Origin: Brackiella oedipodis DSM 13743
Lineage (GTDB): Bacteria > Pseudomonadota > Gammaproteobacteria > Burkholderiales > Burkholderiaceae_B
DNA length: 64,000 bases
Direction of reading: 5' to 3'
Assembly (NCBI RefSeq): GCF_000621025.1
Contig: NZ_KK211206.1
Span: 1 to 64,000, forward strand
Shown here: piece by piece, positions 57,290 through 64,000 of the stretch
Layout of the letters: each line of letters begins with the position of its first letter
Position numbering within the stretch: the first letter of the stretch is position 1
Notes under the pieces: model-generated
Seen by the model: the letters and a program-made list of their open reading frames with translations, nothing else
Told to the model about the DNA's origin: nothing
The model's database searches: none
Position numbers and translations under genes: made by a program

Positions 57290-58545
57290 TGAACACAGAC
57301 GCATTTCCTGTGGGTCCTAACCCCCGCCACAAAACCCACCAAGTCACCGTGCAGTGGGGCAATAATCAAGTACAGATTGGTGGTGATGCGCCCGTTGTGG
57401 TGCAGTCCATGACCAATACCGATACGGCCGATGCCATAGCCACAGCCATTCAAGTCAAACAATTAGCACAAGCCGGCTCGGAGATCGTGCGCATCACGGT
57501 CAATAGTCCCGACGCTGCCAAAGAGGTTCCTGCTATTCGCGAGCAATTAGATCGTATGGGGTGCTCTGTGCCCTTAGTGGGGGACTTTCATTTCAATGGT
57601 CATAAATTACTGACACAATTTCCTGAATGCGCGCAAGCACTCTCTAAATACCGAATCAACCCTGGCAATATGGGTGGCGGCAAAAAACGAGACGATAATT
57701 TTGTGCAAATGATCGAGGTCGCCTGCAAATACAATAAACCAGTCAGAATTGGCGTCAATTGGGGCAGTTTGGACCATGATTTAATGGCCAAAATGATGGA
57801 TCAAAACAACCAGCGCAGTGCCCCTTGGAGCGCTCAGGCCGTGATGCGAGAGGCTTTAGTGGTGTCGGCGCTTAGCAATGCCGAAAGGGCCCAAGAAATA
57901 GGTTTAGCGGCTAACAAGATCGTCTTATCTTGCAAAGTGAGTCATGTCCAAGACCTTATCTCGGTTTATCGCAATATTTCCAGCCGCGGTAATTATGCCT
58001 TACATTTGGGCTTGACCGAAGCCGGCATGGGCAGCAAAGGCATTGTCGCTTCTACGGCAGGGCTCTCCGTTTTATTACAAGAGGGCATAGGCGATACAAT
58101 TCGCATCTCCCTAACACCTGAACCGGGTGGTGATCGTGCCAAAGAAGTCATTGTGGCCCAAGAAATTTTACAATCCCTAGGATTGCGGGCCTTTACCCCC
58201 TTAGTTGTATCCTGTCCAGGCTGTGGGCGCACCAGCAGTACCTTTTTCCAAGAACTGGCTGACAAAATCCAACTTTATTTACGCCAAAGCATGCCCGAGT
58301 GGCGCATTCGTTATCCAGGGGTAGAAAATATGAATGTCGCGGTCATGGGCTGTGTGGTCAATGGTCCTGGTGAGAGTCGTCACGCCGATATTGGTATTAG
58401 TCTACCAGGCACCGGTGAAGTGCCAACGGCACCTGTTTTTATTGATGGCGAGCGTCGCATGACCCTTAAGGGCGATGATATCTCTGAACAATTCCAGGAA
58501 ATTGTCGAAGAATACGTAATTAATCGCTACGGCAAAAAAGCCTAA
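57289..58545 (+). CDS. ispG: 4-hydroxy-3-methylbut-2-enyl diphosphate synthase (flavodoxin) IspG
   Basis: IspG carries out the next-to-last step of the MEP isoprenoid pathway, a reductive ring opening that makes HMBPP with a 4Fe-4S cluster. The 418-residue protein has the TIM barrel part with [26 protein letters not shown] and [10 protein letters not shown], and the cluster-binding cysteines Cys309 and Cys312 (CPGCGRTSS) and Cys355 (GCVVNGPGE). The start overlaps the rodZ stop by one base. Length is normal for the beta/gamma form that includes an insert. Confidence 0.96.
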   Translation: MNTDAFPVGPNPRHKTHQVTVQWGNNQVQIGGDAPVVVQSMTNTDTADAIATAIQVKQLAQAGSEIVRITVNSPDAAKEVPAIREQLDRMGCSVPLVGDFHFNGHKLLTQFPECAQALSKYRINPGNMGGGKKRDDNFVQMIEVACKYNKPVRIGVNWGSLDHDLMAKMMDQNNQRSAPWSAQAVMREALVVSALSNAERAQEIGLAANKIVLSCKVSHVQDLISVYRNISSRGNYALHLGLTEAGMGSKGIVASTAGLSVLLQEGIGDTIRISLTPEPGGDRAKEVIVAQEILQSLGLRAFTPLVVSCPGCGRTSSTFFQELADKIQLYLRQSMPEWRIRYPGVENMNVAVMGCVVNGPGESRHADIGISLPGTGEVPTAPVFIDGERRMTLKGDDISEQFQEIVEEYVINRYGKKA

Positions 58546-58579
58546 TTTTTCTACTGATTCAAATTTTCTTTTAACCAGC

Positions 58580-59884
58580 ATGTCTAAGACTTTTCAAAAA
58601 CTAAAAGCCATTCGCGGCATGAATGATATTTTGCCTGCCGAAAGTTTTAAATGGCAACAACTAGAAGCACAAATCACACAGCTATTAAGCCTTTATGGTT
58701 ACAGCAATATCCGTACCCCGATTCTAGAAAGTACACGTTTATTTGCTCGGGGTATCGGTGAAGTCACAGATATTGTCGAAAAAGAAATGTACACCTTTAG
58801 TATGTCGCCTGACAAACAAAATATCGACGATATGCTGACGATGCGCCCAGAATTCACAGCAGGTATTGTGCGAGCCGCCATCGAACACAACATCACCTAT
58901 GATCGCCCACAACGGCTCTACACCATGGGGCCTGTATTTAGGCATGAGCGCCCACAAAAAGGTCGTTATCGCCAGTTCCACCAGCTCTCTGTCGAAGCCC
59001 TTGGCTTTAGTGGCGCCGATACCGATGCTGAGTTAATCATTATGCTTAAGCGCCTCTGGCAGCAATTAGGTCTTGAGGATATTCGTTTGGAACTTAACTC
59101 CTTGGGGCAGCCTGAGGAACGACTCGCGCATCGTGCGGCCCTAATCGCTTATTTTGAGCAACATAAAGAACAGCTAGACGAAGACGCTCAGCGCCGCTTA
59201 TATAGCAATCCGTTGCGTATTCTGGACACCAAAAATCCCAATATGCAAACGCTTGCCAATCAAGCACCTAAGCTTTTTGATTTCTTGGGTCAAGCATCCA
59301 AAGCACATTTTGCTGAAGTCTGTCGCCGCCTTGAACAAGCCGGTATTAGTTACACGCTTAACCCACGCCTAGTGCGCGGCCTGGACTATTATAATTTGAC
59401 CGTGTTTGAATGGGTGACCGACAGGCTCGGGGCTCAAGGCACGGTCTGTGGTGGTGGCCGTTATGATGGTTTGTGCGAGCTCTTGGGCGGCAAAGCCACG
59501 CCAGCAGCGGGATTTGGTTTGGGGCTCGAGCGCTTACTGGCATTGCTTGAACAAAAAGAATCAGAGCAGCTCAATAGCGAGTGTGACGTGTACTTTGTGC
59601 ATCAAGGTCAAGCGGCTTCAGAATTAGCCGCTCAATTGGCCGAACAATGCCGTGATCAAGGCGTTCGCGCCATCGTGCACGCTGGCACATCTAGCTTCAA
59701 AAGCCAGTTTAAGCGTGCTGACCAAAGCGGCGCCCAATGGGCGGCCATTTTGGGTGAATCAGAAGTCAACGAGGGTAGCATTAGTCTAAAACCGTTGCGG
59801 GCTGACAAAAATGGTAATATATCTAGTCAACTTTCTGTGCCGCAAGCACAACTCGTGACAACGCTAACAGAGCATCTTGCATAG
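58580..59884 (+). CDS. hisS: Histidyl-tRNA synthetase
   Basis: HisS charges tRNA-His. The 434-residue class II enzyme has motif 1 around IRTPILESTRLFARGIGE, motif 2 with GPVFRHERPQKGRYRQFHQ, the histidine-specific motifs LVRGLDYYNLTVFEW and GGGRYDGL, motif 3 AAGFGLGLERLLAL, and the C-terminal anticodon domain. Length is normal. It follows ispG after 34 bases. Confidence 0.97.
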   Translation: MSKTFQKLKAIRGMNDILPAESFKWQQLEAQITQLLSLYGYSNIRTPILESTRLFARGIGEVTDIVEKEMYTFSMSPDKQNIDDMLTMRPEFTAGIVRAAIEHNITYDRPQRLYTMGPVFRHERPQKGRYRQFHQLSVEALGFSGADTDAELIIMLKRLWQQLGLEDIRLELNSLGQPEERLAHRAALIAYFEQHKEQLDEDAQRRLYSNPLRILDTKNPNMQTLANQAPKLFDFLGQASKAHFAEVCRRLEQAGISYTLNPRLVRGLDYYNLTVFEWVTDRLGAQGTVCGGGRYDGLCELLGGKATPAAGFGLGLERLLALLEQKESEQLNSECDVYFVHQGQAASELAAQLAEQCRDQGVRAIVHAGTSSFKSQFKRADQSGAQWAAILGESEVNEGSISLKPLRADKNGNISSQLSVPQAQLVTTLTEHLA

Positions 59885-59893
59885 GAATCAAAC

Positions 59894-60532
59894 ATGGCTT
59901 TTGACTTAGAAGAACAAGAAAAGATCGACACCCTAAAAGCGTGGTGGGAGCGCTTTGGTACATTAATTACGAGCTTAATTATTATTGCTGCGCTGACCGT
60001 CTTGGCGCGCTATGGCTGGGATTGGTACCAAAAGCACAAAGTCGAGCAAGCACTGGGCTATTATGAAATCGTCCTTGAGGCCTCAGAACAGTCTTCGGAT
60101 GACGCCTATAAGCGTCTTCAAGAAGTCAGTAAAACCATGCAAGAAGATTATAGTAGTGTCAATTACACCGGACGCGCGCTAATGATTGCGGCACGAGCCG
60201 ATTTGCAGCAACAAAATTACGATGCGGCGGCTGCCAAATTGCAGTGGTTAGTCGAGCATCATAAAGAGTTTCCAGAGCTTAAAGCAGCCGCTACATTGCA
60301 ATTGGCGACGGTCTTAGCGGACCAACAAAAATATGATCAAGCCTTGGCTCAACTGAAGGATGCCCCACAAGGTCTACAAACGTTGTACCAAGATCGTCAA
60401 GCCGATATTTATTTTGCCAAGGGTGATATGGAGCAAGCTCAGCAACAATGGCAAGCTATCGTCAAGGATCCCCATGTGGATGAAAGATTCAAAAATTTGG
60501 TGAACCTAAAACTTAATATCTTCAAACAGTAG
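59894..60532 (+). CDS. yfgM: YfgM family TPR-like membrane protein
   Basis: YfgM is an inner-membrane protein that associates with the SecYEG translocon and the chaperone PpiD in E. coli. The 212-residue protein has a short cytoplasmic start with DLEEQEKIDTLKAWWERFG, one membrane helix (about 20-40), and helical TPR-like repeats in the periplasm. Length matches the family (about 206). It sits 9 bases after hisS and 9 bases before bamB, the conserved order. Confidence 0.9.
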   Translation: MAFDLEEQEKIDTLKAWWERFGTLITSLIIIAALTVLARYGWDWYQKHKVEQALGYYEIVLEASEQSSDDAYKRLQEVSKTMQEDYSSVNYTGRALMIAARADLQQQNYDAAAAKLQWLVEHHKEFPELKAAATLQLATVLADQQKYDQALAQLKDAPQGLQTLYQDRQADIYFAKGDMEQAQQQWQAIVKDPHVDERFKNLVNLKLNIFKQ

Positions 60533-60541
60533 AGTGACCGC

Positions 60542-61702
60542 ATGAATTTCAAAAAAATCAAACTTGCCGCCGCTGTGGCGTTGACCTCAGTTTCTTTAGC
60601 TGCTTGCAGTATATTTGAGAACCCCGATAGTTTTGAGCCTGTTGATTTAACTGACTATACCTTTAAAGTTCAACCCAATATTATTTGGCAAGCTAATATT
60701 GGCTCCGAAGCCGGGCCTGGTTTTTCACCAGCGGTGCAGGACAATAGCATTTATGCTGCCACACCATCTGGTGATGTCACCAAGCTTGACTTAAGTAGTG
60801 GCAAGATCATTTGGCACACCAAACTGGAACAAACGCTTGCGGCGGGTGTGGGCACCGATGGTAACATCGCGACAGTCACCACACGTGATGGTCAATTGAT
60901 TGCCCTTAATGCGGCTGACGGCAAAGAGCTCTGGCACACTAAAGTCTCTACCATTACCTCAACCCCACCTGTGGTCGGTCAGGGCAAGGTGGTCGTTCGC
61001 GCTGATGATTATCGTGTGCAAGCCTTTGATGCCCAAAACGGTGAATTACAATGGAGCTACTTACGTACGAATGCACCCATGGCACTCAAAGGTAGTATTC
61101 GGCTCATGATGACGCAAGGCGCCGTTATGGCCTCCGTGCCAATCGGTAAAGCCGTCGCACTGAATATCAATAATGGTCAATTGATTTGGGAATTGTCCGT
61201 AGCACCTATCCAAGGGGTGACTGATCTGGACGTGGTGACCGATGTAGTCGGTTTACCTGTGTCAACTAACGGCATTGTGTGTCTAGATACCTATCAAGGT
61301 CATGTCGCATGCTACACACCAAGCAAAGCGGGTCAGGCCCCAGCACTATTATGGAACAAGGATTTCTCTAGTTCTGTAGGTCTCGAAGCGCACGATAATT
61401 TGATCTATGGTGCCAGCATGCATGGTGAGTTGACGGCTTTCTCTGCCCAAAACGGGGATATGCAATGGCAGGACAATACCTTGTATAACCGTGCACTGAC
61501 CAATCCTGTGTGGTTTAACAATACGTTAGCCGTTGGCGATTATGAGGGCTATGTGCATTTTTATAACCCACAAACGGGTGAAATCCTTGGACGCATCGAA
61601 GCGGGTAGCAGTGATCCGATCCAATCACCTCTAACCCAAACGGCTGCCGGTCTACTCGTACAAACCGGCAACGGTAAATTAGTCATGCTGGGTGTACAGT
61701 GA
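60542..61702 (+). CDS. bamB: Outer-membrane assembly lipoprotein BamB
   Basis: BamB is a lipoprotein of the BAM complex that inserts beta-barrel proteins into the outer membrane. The 386-residue precursor has a lipoprotein signal ending LAAC (lipidated Cys22) and an eight-blade beta propeller with repeated motifs such as [22 protein letters not shown] and [10 protein letters not shown]. Length is normal. The stop overlaps the der start by 4 bases. Confidence 0.95.
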   Translation: MNFKKIKLAAAVALTSVSLAACSIFENPDSFEPVDLTDYTFKVQPNIIWQANIGSEAGPGFSPAVQDNSIYAATPSGDVTKLDLSSGKIIWHTKLEQTLAAGVGTDGNIATVTTRDGQLIALNAADGKELWHTKVSTITSTPPVVGQGKVVVRADDYRVQAFDAQNGELQWSYLRTNAPMALKGSIRLMMTQGAVMASVPIGKAVALNINNGQLIWELSVAPIQGVTDLDVVTDVVGLPVSTNGIVCLDTYQGHVACYTPSKAGQAPALLWNKDFSSSVGLEAHDNLIYGASMHGELTAFSAQNGDMQWQDNTLYNRALTNPVWFNNTLAVGDYEGYVHFYNPQTGEILGRIEAGSSDPIQSPLTQTAAGLLVQTGNGKLVMLGVQ

Positions 61703-63129
61703 CAACAAAACTCAAACCTGTGGTCGCCCTGGTAGGGCGACCGAATGTGGGCAAATCTACCTTATTTAACCGTCTTACACGATCTCGCGCGGCCTTGGTG
61801 GCAGATTACTCTGGCCTGACTCGCGATCGTCATTACGGCGAGGGCCGTGTCGGCGATATTCCCTTTATTGTGGTCGATACGGGTGGTTTCGAGCCCGTCA
61901 CCAAAACCGGCATATTACAAGAAATGGCGCGCCAAACCGAGCAGGCCATTGTGCAAGCCGACGTTGTGATTTTTTTGGTCGATGCGCGTAGTGGTATCAA
62001 TGGTCACGATCATGAGATTGCCGCCATGTTACGCAAGACAGTAGGTCACAAGGTCTTATTGGCCGTTAACAAGGCCGAAGGTATGACCACTGGCAATGCT
62101 GGCGCCGAATTTTACGAGCTAGGATTAGGACAACCTTTAGCCATTTCTGCCGCTCATGGTGATGGTGTGGTTAGTTTGATTGAACTGGCCCTAAAAGATT
62201 TTGCTGATGATCCTACTCCAGAAAGTCCAGAAGATGAGTTCGCTACTGAGCTAGAGTTTGACACATCAGAACTCGAGGACGAAGCGCCAGAGCATACTGC
62301 AGACGAAGAAGCCGTACAGCATCGTCTCAAACTGGCCATTGTAGGCCGTCCAAATGTGGGTAAATCCACGTTGATCAATACTATTTTAGGTGAAGAACGC
62401 GTAATCGCTTTCGATTTGCCTGGAACCACGCGTGATGCCATCGAGATTGAATTTGAGCAGGATGATTATCACTACACCCTGATCGATACCGCGGGCTTGC
62501 GCAAGCGCGGTAAGGTTTTTGAATCCATAGAGAAGTTCTCAGTGATTAAGACCTTACAAGCGATCGAGGCCAGCAATGTGGTGGTATTGGTGCTTGATGC
62601 CATCGAAGGGATCTCTGATCAAGATGCCCATATTGCAGGCTTTGTCCTCGAGAGTGGAAGAGCCTTAGTCGTGGCCTTTAACAAATGGGATGAGGCCGAC
62701 GCCGACCAAAAAGCCTGGATGCAACGTGAATATGAACGCAAGATGCGCTTTTTAGGCTTTGCTAAGGTCCACCAAATTTCAGCGCTCAAAGCGCGGGGCA
62801 TTAAAAGTCTGCTTAAATCCGTGCATCAGGCTCATGCCGCTGCCTTCAAAAAACTCTCGACACCAAAACTGACGCGAGTCTTGCATGCTGCTGTCGAACA
62901 GCAACAACCTCCGCGTAAGGGCATTTTTAGACCCAAAATGCGTTATGCCCACCAAGGAGGTCAAAATCCACCGTTAGTGATCATTCATGGCAGTGCTTTA
63001 GATGCTATTCCCGATTCCTATCGGCGCTATCTAGAAGTGCAGTTCCGACATGCTTTCAAGCTACATGGCACGCCTTTACGCATTGCCTTTAAAGCCTCGA
63101 AAAATCCATACACTGAGTCCAAAAAATGA
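61699..63129 (+). CDS. der: Ribosome biogenesis GTPase Der (EngA)
   Basis: Der is an essential GTPase for late 50S assembly with two consecutive G domains. The 476-residue protein has the first GRPNVGKS at 13-20 (with DTGGF and NKAEG), an acidic linker (about 172-205), the second GRPNVGKS at 216-223 (with [11 protein letters not shown] and NKWDEAD), and a C-terminal KH-like domain with [20 protein letters not shown]. The start is GTG at 61699, inside the bamB stop region. The stop overlaps the hisC start by 4 bases. Confidence 0.96.
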   Translation: MTTKLKPVVALVGRPNVGKSTLFNRLTRSRAALVADYSGLTRDRHYGEGRVGDIPFIVVDTGGFEPVTKTGILQEMARQTEQAIVQADVVIFLVDARSGINGHDHEIAAMLRKTVGHKVLLAVNKAEGMTTGNAGAEFYELGLGQPLAISAAHGDGVVSLIELALKDFADDPTPESPEDEFATELEFDTSELEDEAPEHTADEEAVQHRLKLAIVGRPNVGKSTLINTILGEERVIAFDLPGTTRDAIEIEFEQDDYHYTLIDTAGLRKRGKVFESIEKFSVIKTLQAIEASNVVVLVLDAIEGISDQDAHIAGFVLESGRALVVAFNKWDEADADQKAWMQREYERKMRFLGFAKVHQISALKARGIKSLLKSVHQAHAAAFKKLSTPKLTRVLHAAVEQQQPPRKGIFRPKMRYAHQGGQNPPLVIIHGSALDAIPDSYRRYLEVQFRHAFKLHGTPLRIAFKASKNPYTESKK

Positions 63130-64000
63130 CATCGTTCTGGAGCGATTCGGTTCATCAATTAGAACCTTATGTGCCGGGTGAGCAGCCCAAGCAAGCTGAT
63201 TTTATTAAGTTAAATAGTAATGAATCGCCTTTTGCTCCTTCGCCAAAGGTGCGTCAAGCCCTGCAGCAAGCGCTCGATACTGACCTCCAGAAATACCCCG
63301 ATCCAGAATCCGAGGCCTTGCGAGCCACTATTGCGCAGTACTACCAACTTCAAGCTGATCAAGTCTTTGTGGGTAATGGCTCCGATGAAGTCTTGGCTCA
63401 TAGCTTCCGCGCTTTATTACAGCATCCTGGCCGTCATATCCTTTTTCCGGATATTACCTATAGTTTTTATAAAGTCTATGCAGCGCTCTATGAGGTGGAT
63501 TATCAGACCATCCCTTTAGGCCCAGACTTTAGTCTAGAGTTGTCACCCTATCTGCAGGCTAATCCACAAGCGGTGAGTGCAGTTATTATTGCTAACCCCA
63601 ACGCACCGACGGGCAAGGCCTTGCGTTTGCAGCAAATTGAGCAATTATTGCAGGCGCAGCCCAATCTCTTAGTCATTGTCGACGAAGCCTATGTTGATTT
63701 TGGCGCGCAATCAGCGGCCAGCTTGGTACCTCGCTATGACAATTTATTAGTGGTACAAACTCTCTCTAAGTCGCGATCCTTGGCTGGGCTGCGTGTGGGG
63801 GTTGCGCTGGGCCAAGCCGACTTGTTACAAGCCTTGGTACGTGTCAAAAACAGTTTTAATTCTTATCCCTTGGATCGTCTGGCGCAGGTGGCGGCTCAGG
63901 CGGCTTTTGAAGACGAAACGTATTTTCAGCAATGTCGTCAACAAATCATCAGTTCACGTCAATACTTAAGTCAAGCCCTCATGGAGTTGGGCTTTGAGGT
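63126..64000 (+). CDS. hisC: Histidinol-phosphate aminotransferase HisC (cut by window end)
   Basis: HisC transfers an amino group to imidazole-acetol phosphate in histidine synthesis. The visible 291 residues match a class II-type fold type I PLP enzyme: [44 protein letters not shown] (Asp186) and [15 protein letters not shown] with the PLP lysine Lys215. The C-terminal part lies right of the window. The ATG overlaps the der stop (ATGA at 63126-63129). A hisC directly after der is usual in Alcaligenaceae-like genomes; many bacteria carry a second hisC in the his operon, so this may be one of two copies. Confidence 0.93.
   Translation, partial: MTSFWSDSVHQLEPYVPGEQPKQADFIKLNSNESPFAPSPKVRQALQQALDTDLQKYPDPESEALRATIAQYYQLQADQVFVGNGSDEVLAHSFRALLQHPGRHILFPDITYSFYKVYAALYEVDYQTIPLGPDFSLELSPYLQANPQAVSAVIIANPNAPTGKALRLQQIEQLLQAQPNLLVIVDEAYVDFGAQSAASLVPRYDNLLVVQTLSKSRSLAGLRVGVALGQADLLQALVRVKNSFNSYPLDRLAQVAAQAAFEDETYFQQCRQQIISSRQYLSQALMELGFE

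Overview
The window looks like chromosomal housekeeping DNA from a betaproteobacterium of the Burkholderiales, most like an Alcaligenaceae relative of moderate GC. I judge this from gene content and order (scpB-rluB-rimP-nusA-infB-rbfA-truB-typA; pyrG-kdsA-eno-ftsB; hemX-hemY-ppa; ndk-rlmN-rodZ-ispG-hisS-yfgM-bamB-der-hisC) and from protein wording, not from a database search. Gene bodies are compact and often overlap by 1 to 20 bases. Several intergenic stretches are long, AT-rich and rich in degenerate short tandem repeats. I see no prophage, insertion sequence, integrase or CRISPR array.

Layout. 1-334: end of a ribosomal RNA operon (3' end of 23S, 5S, terminator). 335-2213: almost gene-free, holding only an initiator tRNA-Met with a perfect sigma-70 promoter and its own terminator. 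2214-13061: scpB, rluB, then, after a roughly 460-base leader that ends in a terminator-like hairpin touching the rimP ribosome binding site, rimP-nusA-infB-rbfA-truB-typA (transcription and translation factors, ribosome maturation, tRNA modification). 13117-14510: tRNA-Asn, a small zinc-ribbon protein and a DUF1328 membrane peptide. 14930-19626: three-gene MFS/HlyD/outer-membrane-factor efflux system. 19736-24160: pyrG, kdsA, eno, ftsB. 24176-27637: an orphan PIN-domain gene and clpB with a heat-shock-type promoter candidate. 27720-32287: branched-chain amino acid type ABC importer (livK, a fused livHM permease, livG, livF). 32652-33851: elongator tRNA-Met and tenA. 33930-40655: leftward cluster ribF-ileS-lspA-coaBC-dedA-dut. 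41100-46606: purN, an RsmB/NOP-type RNA methyltransferase, uvrD, a tiny lipoprotein and rplS. 46740-51755: a Nudix CoA-pyrophosphatase-like gene, hemX, hemY and ppa. 52110-54947: valS on the opposite strand. 55196-64000: ndk, rlmN, a short rodZ, ispG, hisS, yfgM, bamB, der and hisC (cut by the window end).

Most genes serve translation and its quality control (IF-2, TypA, RbfA, RimP, RluB, RlmN, TruB, L19, IleS, ValS, HisS, Der), envelope building (LspA, KdsA, BamB, YfgM, FtsB, RodZ) and cofactor or nucleotide supply (RibF, CoaBC, IspG, HemX/Y, PyrG, PurN, Dut, Ndk, Ppa). I did not find a clear new multi-gene system. The most interesting signals are the rimP-nusA-infB leader (extended -10 promoter, 12-bp repeat array that is also an open reading frame with an AYxT-like repeat, 10-bp inverted repeat, terminator abutting the Shine-Dalgarno), an IF-2 that lacks its usual first N-terminal module, a RodZ with almost no periplasmic domain, and a recurring pattern of unrelated degenerate tandem repeats in intergenic DNA.
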